Shown here: piece by piece, positions 21,405 to 30,996 of the stretch
Layout of the letters: each line of letters opens with the position of its first letter
Numbering within the stretch: the first letter of the stretch is position 1
DNA from: Gammaproteobacteria bacterium
GTDB lineage: Bacteria; Pseudomonadota; Gammaproteobacteria; SZUA-229
DNA: 32,928 bases
Assembly: GCA_029881425.1 (NCBI GenBank)
Contig: JAOUMO010000005.1
Coordinates: forward strand, 1-32,928
Direction of reading: 5' to 3'
Notes under the pieces: generated by a model
The model's database searches: none
Told to the model about the DNA's origin: nothing
The model's input: the letters and a program-made list of their open reading frames with translations, nothing else
Made by a program: the position numbers and the translations under genes

Positions 21405-23789
21405 ATGAATACACCCCTCACAGCGAAACAACTACGCCCACTATATAACGAAGATGACCTGCCCTTTGACACCACGGCCGAGCTAGAGGACCTGCCCGGT
21501 ATTCTCGGCCAGGATCGTGCAATGCAGGCCGTTGAGTTTGGCATAGGCGTACACCACCGGGGCTACAACCTCTACGTAATGGGGCCTTCGGGCCTGGGCA
21601 AACATGGCCTCATACGCAAATACCTGAGTCGCCGTGCAGCCCACGAAGAATCACCCTCTGACTGGTGTTATGTACGCGACTTTGAACAGGACTATAAACC
21701 TCGCGCACTGAAACTCCCTGCCGGCCAGGGTAAACTCTTCAAAAAGGATATGAAGAACCTGGTAGAAGACCTGGGCAAGGCGATCAATGCGGCATTCGAA
21801 GCGGCAGAATACCAGGAACAGGTACAGAGCTTCGAAAAGGTCTTTACCAAAAAACAGAGCGGTTTCATCGAAAAACACGTAGAGAAGGCCCGCTCACAGG
21901 ACATCCATCTCGGCCTGACACCATCCGGCTTCCTGCTGACACCCATGCTGAATGGCAAGGTACTATCGGAAGATGAGTACGAGGCCCTTGCCGAAGAATA
22001 CAAAATGGCCATGGATGAGAAACTCGCTGCCTTCCAGGACGAGCTGGAATATCTAATCCCGGAAATGTCACGCCAACGCCGTGAACTCAATATCAAACTC
22101 AAAAAACTCAATAGAAAGGTTGCCCTGTTTGCCACCAGCAACCTGATCAAGGATGTGAAACGCCGATACAAGGCCCTGCCCGAAGTCGTTAACTACCTCA
22201 AGGGCGTGCAGGATGATGTACTCGATCACCTGGAAGAATTTGATGATCAGGATGAAGAAGAATCCAACCAGCAGGAAGCCGCCACCGATCCCCTGCAACG
22301 CTACCAGGTCAACCTGATTGTTGACAGCAGTCGCAAACATGGGGCACCCGTTATCTATCTGGATAACCCGACCTATCACAATCTAATGGGCCGCATTGAA
22401 TACGAAAACAGGGCCACCGGTTTAAACACCAACTTCACACTGATAAAATCCGGTGCGCTATTAGAAGCCAATGGCGGTTACCTGGTACTGGATGCGCATA
22501 AAATTCTATCTACACCACTGGCCTGGGATGCCTTAAAACGTACACTCTATGCCAAAAAAGTAAAAATAGAATCGCTGGACCAGGTAGTGAATGCCGACAC
22601 CACCATTACCCTGGAACCCGAGCCTATCCCGTTAAAAATAAAAATAATATTACTGGGCACGCGCAACATCTATTACACGCTACATGAAGTCGATCCGGAT
22701 TTCGCCGAGCTGTTTAAAGTCGAGGCAGACTTTGATGAAGAAATCGATCGTAACAAAGATAACCTGCTACAGTATGCTCGCCTGATCGCCTCGCGCGCAC
22801 GAAAATTTGGCCTCAAGGATCTTGAGAAAAAGGCAGTGGCACGCGTGATTGAATTCAGCTCACGACTGGCACAGGATTCAGAGAGGCTGTCTACGCGCCT
22901 GAGAGCCATCGACGACCTGCTCATCGAAACCCAGTTCTGGGCCGAACAGTCAAAGCATCCGCACATTACAGCCCATGATGTACAGCAGGCGATAGATGCA
23001 CAAACCGGTCGCACCGAACGCATCCAGAAACTGATCCAGAGCGATATACAACGCGGTACATTAATTATTGATACGGAGAACGAGGCCGTGGGACAGATTA
23101 ATGGCCTGTCTGTTTTCGATATAGGTAAATACGGTTTTGGTCAGCCTTCACGCATAAGTGCCAGCGTGCACCTGGGCGATGGTAAAATCATTAACATCGA
23201 ACGCGAAGTTGACCTGAGTGGATCGATCCACGACAAGGGCGTATTAATTTTATCCGCCCTGCTCGCGAGTCGCTACACCAAGGACACCCTGCTGTCCTTT
23301 TCGGCCAGCATCACCTTCGAACAGTCCTACGGCCATATCGACGGTGACAGCGCCTCACTGGCCGAACTCTGCGCACTGATTTCTGCACTTATTAATATTC
23401 CCCTGAAACAGGAGTTTGCAGTCACCGGCTCATTAAACCAGCAGGGTTATGTGCAGGCCATAGGCGGTGTTAATGAAAAGATCGAGGGATTTTTTGATGT
23501 CTGTAACCAGCGCGGCTTCACCGGCAGGCAGGGCTGCATTATCCCTGCGGTGAATGTGAAAAATTTAATCCTGCGCCAGGATGTGGTCGATGCGGTAGCC
23601 GAAGGTAAGTTCTACATTTACCCGGTCAATCATTTCGAACAGGCACTGGAAATCTTAACCGGCCTGCCCGCCGGTGAAGAACTGGTCGATGGCAACTTTG
23701 AGAAAGACAGCATCAACGACCGTGTTGTAAAACAATTGTGTAAATTTTCAAAACTACGCCAGGCCAGTTATCGACTACCTAGCGACTAA
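21405..23789 (+). CDS. Lon-like ATP-dependent protease (AAA_32/Lon_C type)
   Basis: LPGILGQDRAMQAVEFGIGVHHRGYNLYVMGPSGLGKHGLIRKYL; C-terminal catalytic Ser (HIDGDSASLAE) and Lys (GGVNEKIEGFFDVC). Confidence 0.92.
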   Translation: MNTPLTAKQLRPLYNEDDLPFDTTAELEDLPGILGQDRAMQAVEFGIGVHHRGYNLYVMGPSGLGKHGLIRKYLSRRAAHEESPSDWCYVRDFEQDYKPRALKLPAGQGKLFKKDMKNLVEDLGKAINAAFEAAEYQEQVQSFEKVFTKKQSGFIEKHVEKARSQDIHLGLTPSGFLLTPMLNGKVLSEDEYEALAEEYKMAMDEKLAAFQDELEYLIPEMSRQRRELNIKLKKLNRKVALFATSNLIKDVKRRYKALPEVVNYLKGVQDDVLDHLEEFDDQDEEESNQQEAATDPLQRYQVNLIVDSSRKHGAPVIYLDNPTYHNLMGRIEYENRATGLNTNFTLIKSGALLEANGGYLVLDAHKILSTPLAWDALKRTLYAKKVKIESLDQVVNADTTITLEPEPIPLKIKIILLGTRNIYYTLHEVDPDFAELFKVEADFDEEIDRNKDNLLQYARLIASRARKFGLKDLEKKAVARVIEFSSRLAQDSERLSTRLRAIDDLLIETQFWAEQSKHPHITAHDVQQAIDAQTGRTERIQKLIQSDIQRGTLIIDTENEAVGQINGLSVFDIGKYGFGQPSRISASVHLGDGKIINIEREVDLSGSIHDKGVLILSALLASRYTKDTLLSFSASITFEQSYGHIDGDSASLAELCALISALINIPLKQEFAVTGSLNQQGYVQAIGGVNEKIEGFFDVCNQRGFTGRQGCIIPAVNVKNLILRQDVVDAVAEGKFYIYPVNHFEQALEILTGLPAGEELVDGNFEKDSINDRVVKQLCKFSKLRQASYRLPSD

Positions 23790-26700
23790 ATTGTTTTTTT
23801 ACAAACAGCACGACATCGTGACCGGCAGCCAGTGTTGCCGGTATGGTAATCAGGGTAACGCCAGTGGCAAATACCAGACCCCAGGACAATGCCAGCGCCA
23901 TGGGGGAAACAAAGGGATCGAGCCCACCCCAACCGTAGGCCGTAGGTAGCAGTCCGACAATGGTCGTTGCCGCAGTCAACAATACCGCACGCAAACGCCT
24001 GCGCCCTGCCTGCACAATCGCTTCAATCATGTCCATGCCCTCTTCTGTTGCGCGCTGGATAAATACCAGCAACACCAGCGAGCTATTGACCACGACACCG
24101 GTTAAAGCCACCATGCCAAGACTCGAGAAAAATGATAAAGGCATGGGTTTCCAGAACATGTCGTGGAAATAAAAACTGATAATAATACCTATGGCACCAA
24201 AGGGTATAGCCAGCATGACGATGAATGGATAAATCATATTATTAAACTGGATCGCAAGGATAAAAAATATGGCAATCAGTGCAAAGCCAAAGGCTATACC
24301 CAGGCTAATGAATGACTCCATGTTCTTTTCATTTTCACCGCCATAATTGACTTCGATCTTGTCTGCAACGTCAACCTGCCACTCGGCCGCATTCTTCGCT
24401 ACGAGGCGATTGAGCTCCAGGCTGGATATTATCTTGGCATCAATATCCACCACTACATTAACAATACGTATACCCTCCTTATGACGAATCGTACTAAAGC
24501 CCAGCTGGGGTACAAGTTCGGCAATTTTGAATAAGGGCACATAACCACCACGCTTATTAGGTATACGTAATTTTTTTAATTGCTCAAGGTCACTACTGCC
24601 ATTCTCGGGGAAACGGATAGTGACATCGATTTCTTCCGTACCCTTACGGATATTGGACACCACGAGCCCACCAACGGCTGCACGTATATGCTGCGAAATA
24701 CTTGCCAGGTTAACACCAGCATAGGTTGCAAGCTCGCGATTAACTTTTACATGCAGTTCATCATCGCCACGATTTAAACTGCTGTCGATATTGGTAACAC
24801 CGGGAATGGTTTCCAGGAAGGCCATCAATTGCTGTGATGCCTGTTCACTGGCCCCATCATCAAAGCTGGATATTTCCGCTTCCATAGCACGTCCAACGGG
24901 CGGCCCATTTTTTATTTCTGTTAGGGAAATAATTAACTCTGGAAATTTTTCTTTCAAGATCGGTGAAAGCCTGTACATTTCCTCGAGCGCATTATGTCCC
25001 GGGCGGCTTACGGCCGGTGTATAAATAGTACGTATCTGGCCATAACGACTACCGCGCTGGGTTAAGGGATCACCATCATCCACCGAGACATCACCGCTTT
25101 TGGCCACGGTCGCTTCAAGATAGTCGGGATTGATATGCCGGTGCATCTCCGCATCCACCCTGCGCAGGTTTTCACGCATCGCCTCGATACTGGTACCGGG
25201 TGCCGCAGTGACGCGAACAATATACTCCTCGACACCGACCGGTGGAAATAACTGGAAAGACATGTTGGTCTTGGCCAGCACGATTACGGCTATTAATAAA
25301 CCAAAGGACAGGGTAACCGTAAGCCACCGGAACCTGAGTGCACGCGCCAGTATCCAGCCGTAAATATTTTCCAGGCCGACCAGCCAGGCACGTTCCTTTG
25401 GGTGCTTGTTCGGATTAGTGACATGGGCCACATGGCTGGGAAGGATCAGGAATGACTCGAGCCATGACAACATCAACAGCGTAATCACCACGGTAGGAAT
25501 GGCTACAATAAACTTTCCAATCACACCTGACATAAACATCATCGGTAAGAAGGCCGCCACCGTGGTCATAATTGTTGTTGTCACCGGGCCAATCAATTCA
25601 ACAGAGCCTTTTACCGCAGCTTCTACCGGGTTCAAACCCTTTTCCATATGCCAGGTAATATTTTCACCGATGATAATCGCATCATCAACCAGCATACCCA
25701 GCACCATGATAAAACCCATCATGGAAATCAGGTTCAGGGTTGTACCTGCGGAGTAGAGTATAAAAATACCGGTCATAAAAATAATCGGCAGGCCCCAGGT
25801 GGTCGTCATCGCTACGGAAAAACGCAGGAAGAGCAATAATGAAACAAACACCAGTACCAGGCCGACTACGCCGTTATTGGTTAACACACCGAGTCGCATA
25901 CGCGCATAGCGTGAAAAGTCCTGGAATGTTGAAACAGTAACATTATCACCATAACGTCCGGGAATCGTCTCGGTGTATAGCCTGATTTTATCGACCGTGG
26001 TAATGATGTCTGCATCGGCTCGTTTGAGTACCAGTAGAGATAATGCAGGCTTACCCTCAACGTCATGCAGCGTTCGAGGCTTTGCCAGCGACTCGGTCAC
26101 CGTGGCGACATCAGACAGGCGTAACACATTACCCCGTTCATTGGCACGTAACACCAGGCTGGCCGCATCGGCAACATCGATAAACTGGCCGACGACCCGC
26201 ACTGATTTCTGGCCATCCACCGTATCGATTTCACCGCCCGGCGTATTCAGGTTCCAGTTCTGCAATGCCTGGACTATATCGCCAATCGCTATACGTTCCT
26301 CAGCCATACGATCCGGGTCAGCAACAACCCTAATTTCTGCCTTACGATCACCCTGTATTGCAACACGGGCAACACCATCGACATTTAACAGGTCGTCCTT
26401 GATGTTATCGCCCAGTCGCTTTAAAACCAGTTCATCTACCGGTGCAGAAATAGCAAGGCGAATAACGGGAAAAACAGAACCATCGACCTCGGTAACGATC
26501 GGCTCGACAGGCAGGTCATTGGGTAATTCCGCACGGTCTACTGCCAGTGAAATTTCACTGGATAATTTGAGCCGGTTACTGGCTCCCGGATCGACTTCCA
26601 TAGTGATACGACCCGAACCGGGAAATGACATCGAGATCATGCTATCGATACCATTCAGTGCACGCAGCTCCTGCTCGATGGGTGTAATCACCAGCTGCTC

Positions 26701-26883
26701 AACTTCCTTGGGCGAGGCACCGGGGTAAACCACTTCGATCTGTATCTTGTCCAGGTTTACATTGGGAAAGGCTTCACGATTAATCAATGCCAGCGAGGTC
26801 ACCAGGCCGAGGATAAACAGGAATATGGATATCAGATTGACAATCAGTGGCCGCTCAACCAGGAAACGTATCATGCCTGTCAT
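23779..26883 (-). CDS. Efflux RND transporter permease (AcrB-like)
   Basis: MIRFLVERPLIVNLISIFLFILG; YPGASPKEVEQLVITPIEQEL; LGMLVDDAIIIGENI (proton-relay Asp pair); LTGVVVNSSLVLL; 1034 aa. Confidence 0.95.
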   Translation of the reverse strand: MTGMIRFLVERPLIVNLISIFLFILGLVTSLALINREAFPNVNLDKIQIEVVYPGASPKEVEQLVITPIEQELRALNGIDSMISMSFPGSGRITMEVDPGASNRLKLSSEISLAVDRAELPNDLPVEPIVTEVDGSVFPVIRLAISAPVDELVLKRLGDNIKDDLLNVDGVARVAIQGDRKAEIRVVADPDRMAEERIAIGDIVQALQNWNLNTPGGEIDTVDGQKSVRVVGQFIDVADAASLVLRANERGNVLRLSDVATVTESLAKPRTLHDVEGKPALSLLVLKRADADIITTVDKIRLYTETIPGRYGDNVTVSTFQDFSRYARMRLGVLTNNGVVGLVLVFVSLLLFLRFSVAMTTTWGLPIIFMTGIFILYSAGTTLNLISMMGFIMVLGMLVDDAIIIGENITWHMEKGLNPVEAAVKGSVELIGPVTTTIMTTVAAFLPMMFMSGVIGKFIVAIPTVVITLLMLSWLESFLILPSHVAHVTNPNKHPKERAWLVGLENIYGWILARALRFRWLTVTLSFGLLIAVIVLAKTNMSFQLFPPVGVEEYIVRVTAAPGTSIEAMRENLRRVDAEMHRHINPDYLEATVAKSGDVSVDDGDPLTQRGSRYGQIRTIYTPAVSRPGHNALEEMYRLSPILKEKFPELIISLTEIKNGPPVGRAMEAEISSFDDGASEQASQQLMAFLETIPGVTNIDSSLNRGDDELHVKVNRELATYAGVNLASISQHIRAAVGGLVVSNIRKGTEEIDVTIRFPENGSSDLEQLKKLRIPNKRGGYVPLFKIAELVPQLGFSTIRHKEGIRIVNVVVDIDAKIISSLELNRLVAKNAAEWQVDVADKIEVNYGGENEKNMESFISLGIAFGFALIAIFFILAIQFNNMIYPFIVMLAIPFGAIGIIISFYFHDMFWKPMPLSFFSSLGMVALTGVVVNSSLVLLVFIQRATEEGMDMIEAIVQAGRRRLRAVLLTAATTIVGLLPTAYGWGGLDPFVSPMALALSWGLVFATGVTLITIPATLAAGHDVVLFVKKQFSR

Positions 26884-26884
26884 G

Positions 26885-28345
26885 TTATTCTCCCTGCCCC
26901 ATTTTTATCGTATCCAGTACCGGGTCGTCCGGTTTATGAATATTTTTCCAGATGTCACCGGTCAATACCGCCAGGTTTAAATGGCGGCGTGCCAGTTCAA
27001 TCTGCTGGAATGCCAGCGCCAACTCACTAGCGGAGAGCTGTGCCTCAAACTGTAACAACTGGTCCGTTTCTGCACGGCCCGCGGAATAACGTTTTTCTGC
27101 CTCGGCCAGTTTTTTCTGTTCTGCACTGACGCTCTTTTTATAGGCCTTAACCGCCAACTGGCTGGTTTCAATCTCTGCCAGTAAACTGGCCAGTGAGTAT
27201 TCAAGATCCTGCAACACCTGGCGTTGATCCTCCAGGGCCATACCGCGGTCGAGTTGTGCCTGCTTTAATGCGGCATCAAAACCACTTTTATCCAGGCCAC
27301 GACTAAATTCCAGGCGGACACCGCCGACCAGTTCAGAATCATTCAAGGAGCCGGTTGCGGTATCACCACTCAGGCTTTTGTTACCGGCGTACAAAACCAG
27401 ATCCAGTTTGTCCTGCCGTGCATCACGACGCAACTGGATTGCACTATCGGCCAGCTGTAAACGTGCCTGGATACGCTTTACATTGGCATTAACGCTTTTT
27501 ATCTCCTGCAACAGCTTTTGAAACGCATGATCCGCTTTTGCTATCTCGGGCAATACTGGCATGAACTCAGCGTTCCACATCCTGCCCATGAGACGATTCA
27601 ATGAAATTTTCTGTTTATGCCAGAGCGTATCAAGACCCTGCTTTTCTGCCTCTGCGCTACTCAACTGTGCCTGCACCTGTAACACATCCTTATCCTCGGA
27701 AACACCCAGGCTATAACGTTGATTTATATACTTCTTCAAACGCTTATTACGCTGGATTGTATTTTCAATATTCCGTAACCGAACCTGCGTATTGACAGCC
27801 CCCAGGTAGACCTCGATCAACTGGCTGGCTAACTGGTCATATAGTGCCTGGCGATCGGCATGGGCGATCGATTCTGTGGCAGCGGCATTTTGTATAGCGG
27901 CCGTGTGGGCTGGATTATCACTGCCCTGTTGTAAGGGCTGCCGATACTTAACATCCAGGGTGGTACTGGTAGCCGGGTTTGCCATCGAGGGGCTAAATGC
28001 CGTATCAGCATCTTCACGGACAATACTGGCATTAATCCCCAGGCTGGCGCCCGATGCCAGTTGGCGATTTAAACCACCCCCAACATCAAAGCGATCCGTT
28101 GGTGTACCAAACAGGGAGGTATCGTGGCTGAAACCGGCCTGTGATGACAACTGCCAGCCGAGCTGGCTCTCTACCCTGCTGTTTTCCTGTTGTGCACGTT
28201 GTACCTGCAAATGTGCCGCCTGTAACGAGGGATAATTATCAACCAGCTGCTGTAACACCTGTTGCACATGTATTGTTTGCGCAGGGGAATAAACGGGTAA
28301 ACTTGCAGTAAAACAAAAGGATATTACTATGAATAATTTTTTCAT
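26885..28345 (-). CDS. TolC-family outer-membrane efflux protein
   Basis: Signal peptide; VLQQLVDNYPSLQAAHLQVQRAQQ; repeated helical hairpin halves; AEKRYSAGRAETDQLLQFEAQLSASELALAFQQIELARRHLNLAVLTG. Confidence 0.92.
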   Translation of the reverse strand: MKKLFIVISFCFTASLPVYSPAQTIHVQQVLQQLVDNYPSLQAAHLQVQRAQQENSRVESQLGWQLSSQAGFSHDTSLFGTPTDRFDVGGGLNRQLASGASLGINASIVREDADTAFSPSMANPATSTTLDVKYRQPLQQGSDNPAHTAAIQNAAATESIAHADRQALYDQLASQLIEVYLGAVNTQVRLRNIENTIQRNKRLKKYINQRYSLGVSEDKDVLQVQAQLSSAEAEKQGLDTLWHKQKISLNRLMGRMWNAEFMPVLPEIAKADHAFQKLLQEIKSVNANVKRIQARLQLADSAIQLRRDARQDKLDLVLYAGNKSLSGDTATGSLNDSELVGGVRLEFSRGLDKSGFDAALKQAQLDRGMALEDQRQVLQDLEYSLASLLAEIETSQLAVKAYKKSVSAEQKKLAEAEKRYSAGRAETDQLLQFEAQLSASELALAFQQIELARRHLNLAVLTGDIWKNIHKPDDPVLDTIKMGQGE

Positions 28346-28995
28346 TTGCCTTTTAGTCCCTTAATAATAAATTCAATATGCAATTCAAGATACGCCTGCA
28401 TATCATAGTCATGATCAAACCTGGCCAGGGAGTGTTTCCATACGGCAGCCTGTATTAATGGTGCAATGATCAGGCGCGCAACTATCTCGTGATCACAGTC
28501 CTTAAATTCACCATTTTTCACACCCAGTTCAAAAACTTTGATGTAGAGCTTTCTTGCACGCTGTACCACATTGTGAGTGAAAAATTCGGCCAGCTCAGGG
28601 AAGTTACCGGACTCGGAAATCATCAGCTTGGGAATCGCCGATAAGCGCGTTTTGATTACCGTATCCCACCAGGTCATAAGCAGCTCGCGTAACAGGTTTT
28701 CTGCGGTACCCTCGTAATGGGCCACGCGATCCTCGACCTTATGTAACTCAGGTAAAATCATTTGCTGGATCAGTGCATGAAAAATTGCCTCCTTACTATC
28801 AAAATAAAGATAGAGTGTACCCTTGGAAATCCCTGCCTTCCTGGCCACATCCATCATCCGCGCTGCACTGAAACCCTTTTCGGTAAAGAGTTCGAGCGCA
28901 GCATCGAGAATTTCTTCCGGACGCGCCTCCTTGCGCCGTTTCCAGCGACTGGAAGAGCCTGATGTATGACTACTAAGAGACATAAAAAAACCCAT
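28342..28995 (-). CDS. TetR/AcrR-family transcriptional regulator
   Basis: ARPEEILDAALELFTEKGFSAARMMDVARKAGISKGTLYLYFDSKEAIFHALI, TetR HTH; overlaps tolC by 4 nt. Confidence 0.95.
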   Translation of the reverse strand: MGFFMSLSSHTSGSSSRWKRRKEARPEEILDAALELFTEKGFSAARMMDVARKAGISKGTLYLYFDSKEAIFHALIQQMILPELHKVEDRVAHYEGTAENLLRELLMTWWDTVIKTRLSAIPKLMISESGNFPELAEFFTHNVVQRARKLYIKVFELGVKNGEFKDCDHEIVARLIIAPLIQAAVWKHSLARFDHDYDMQAYLELHIEFIIKGLKGK

Positions 28996-28996
28996 T

Positions 28997-29016
28997 AACT
29001 GACCAGACAGTCATTT
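28997..29016. promoter_or_regulatory. Candidate TetR-family operator
   Basis: AACTGACCAGACAGTCATTT: imperfect palindrome (TGAC-N6-GTCA core) directly upstream of the tetR start. Confidence 0.45.
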
Positions 29017-29042
29017 AATCATGATAAATGACCCCTTGTCCA
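29013..29042 (-). promoter_or_regulatory. Candidate sigma-70 promoter of tetR-tolC-RND
   Basis: Minus strand: TGGACA (29042-29037), 18-nt spacer, TTAAAT (29018-29013) with extended TG; overlaps the candidate operator. Confidence 0.4.
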
Positions 29043-29243
29043 GTTAAATAGACAGTCAAAACATGAGGCTTTGCCCACCATGAAATTTTCACTTTTGTGC
29101 AGCTGGTCACAATACATAGATTGACCCAAAAAAATGAAGGGTATAGCGTGGAGTGACCGGTAAAAAAATACGCATGAAGCAAAACAAGAAATAAGGATTA
29201 GATAAAAAAGACCGGGAAAATGACTAAATCAAGGGAGAAAAAA

Positions 29244-30320
29244 ATGAACACCCATAGCTATTCACGACTGTTAAAAATCACACTAATCAGTATCACCCTA
29301 AGCCTCACTGGCAACGCCCAGGCATTAACCAGCCAGGAACAATTTGGCAAGGCCGTCTACTTCGATAGCAACCTGTCTGAACCTGCGGGCCAGGCCTGTG
29401 CCAGCTGCCATGATCCAGCCACAGGTTTTGCCGAACCTGACCAGGACCTGCCCGTATCCGAGGGCGTGATCCCCGGCCGTTTTGGTGGTCGAAATGCACC
29501 CTCTGCCTCCTATGCCGTATTTTTTGAAGAATTTGATGCCAAAAATGTACGCGGTGGCCAGTTCTGGGATGGCCGTGCCGCCAATCTCACCGAGCAGGCA
29601 AAGGGACCCTTCCTGAACCCGGTGGAAATGAACAACAGCAGTCCCGAACAGGTTGTACAGAAGATTGCGGCATCAGCCTATGCCGATCTACTGGTTAGCG
29701 TCTGTGGCCAGGATGCCGCACTGGCTGAAAATACGGCGACAACCTATCACTGCATTGCCTCGGCAATTGCCGCCTACGAAGGCACAACTGAAGTGAATCC
29801 CTTTTCATCCCGTTATGATTGCGTAAAAGCCGGGAAGGAATCATTTAGTGCGGTCGAGGCACGGGGCTTTAAGCTATTTAAGGGCGCGGGTAAATGCAGT
29901 AACTGCCATAGTCTCGGGGGCAGAAAATCACCCGACCTGTTCATGGACCAGCGCTACCACAACCTGGGCCTGCCCAAAAATACGGACTACCCCTTTACCG
30001 GTAATGAGGCTACGGATCTGGGTGTCGGCGTGACGGTGAATGATCCAAAGGAATATGGCAAGTTTAAAACCGAACACCTGCGAAATATTGCCATGAGCGC
30101 ACCCTATATGCATAACGGCGTGCTAAAGACATTGAAGGATGTGGTCCATTTCTATAACACACGTGACGTCCCCGGCTTATGGCCAGCGCCGGAATACCCC
30201 GATACCATGGATGGCAACTTCATGGGTGACCTGGGGCTGAATGATGCTGATGAAAACGCCATCGTAGCATTTATGGAAACCCTGACTGACGGTTATAGCT
30301 GTACAGCAAGGGCTCGTTAA
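29244..30320 (+). CDS. Di-heme cytochrome c peroxidase (CcpA/MauG family); ORF from 29220
   Basis: Signal peptide; CASCHDPATGFA and CSNCHSLGG heme motifs; TEHLRNIAMSAPYMHNGVLKTLKDVVHFYNTRD; AGGGAG Shine-Dalgarno before the ATG at 29244. Confidence 0.94.
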   Translation: MNTHSYSRLLKITLISITLSLTGNAQALTSQEQFGKAVYFDSNLSEPAGQACASCHDPATGFAEPDQDLPVSEGVIPGRFGGRNAPSASYAVFFEEFDAKNVRGGQFWDGRAANLTEQAKGPFLNPVEMNNSSPEQVVQKIAASAYADLLVSVCGQDAALAENTATTYHCIASAIAAYEGTTEVNPFSSRYDCVKAGKESFSAVEARGFKLFKGAGKCSNCHSLGGRKSPDLFMDQRYHNLGLPKNTDYPFTGNEATDLGVGVTVNDPKEYGKFKTEHLRNIAMSAPYMHNGVLKTLKDVVHFYNTRDVPGLWPAPEYPDTMDGNFMGDLGLNDADENAIVAFMETLTDGYSCTARAR

Positions 30321-30345
30321 TTAAATAACCGTATTAAATATCTAT

Positions 30346-30376
30346 AATAAAGGCACTCGATTTGAGTGCCTTTATT
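30346..30376. terminator. Stem-loop terminator after the peroxidase gene
   Basis: AATAAAGGCACTC-GATTT-GAGTGCCTTTATT, 13-bp perfect stem. Confidence 0.8.
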
Positions 30377-30502
30377 CATCATCCGACTTAATGCCCTTAA
30401 AAACAAACGATAGTTTGACCTGCATCAGCATAATCATTTTATTCCAGGCGTAGATTGACTCTATACGGAGCCATTGTCCCCCCATGTCAAAGGAGGTTCG
30501 TT

Positions 30503-30967
30503 ATGTCTATTCCTAATACTATTAACACATACCTGAATAACCACCACGTAGGCTACGACCTGCTTACGCACCCTACAACTTATTCAAGCCAGGACACGGC
30601 CAAAGCAGCCCATGTGGACCAGGACCATATTGCCAAAGCGGTCGTTGTCAAAGATAGTTGGGGTTATGCCATGGTTGTTATTCCAGGCAACAACTGGATC
30701 AGGCTGCACGCACTTAACAGGGAAAGTAATCGTCTCTTCAGGCTGGCCAGTGAAACAGAATTACACAATTTATTTTTCGATTGTAAGATCGGTGCCATAC
30801 CACCACTGGGCCAGGCCTACGGTATCGAGACCTATGTCGATGATCGCTTAAACTCGTTGGCCAATATTTATTTTGAGGCAGGCGATCATGAGCACCTGGT
30901 ACATATCCATGGAAATGATTTCCATGAATTGTTTAAAGGGGTACGTCACGGCCACTTCTGCCATTGA
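30503..30967 (+). CDS. YbaK/EbsC-family aminoacyl-tRNA deacylase-like protein
   Basis: HPTTYSSQDTAKAAHVDQDHIAKAVVVKDSWGYAMVVIPGN...GAIPPLGQAYGIETYVDDRL; AAAGGAGG Shine-Dalgarno before the ATG at 30503 (ORF from 30455). Confidence 0.88.
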   Translation: MSIPNTINTYLNNHHVGYDLLTHPTTYSSQDTAKAAHVDQDHIAKAVVVKDSWGYAMVVIPGNNWIRLHALNRESNRLFRLASETELHNLFFDCKIGAIPPLGQAYGIETYVDDRLNSLANIYFEAGDHEHLVHIHGNDFHELFKGVRHGHFCH

Positions 30968-30996
30968 CCAGCAGTTCCCGGTGGTGATTTAAACCG

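Noticed and set aside
25973-26728. 251-aa plus-strand ORF
   Set aside because: Antisense to the RND transporter; low-complexity Ser/Arg/Thr-rich translation.
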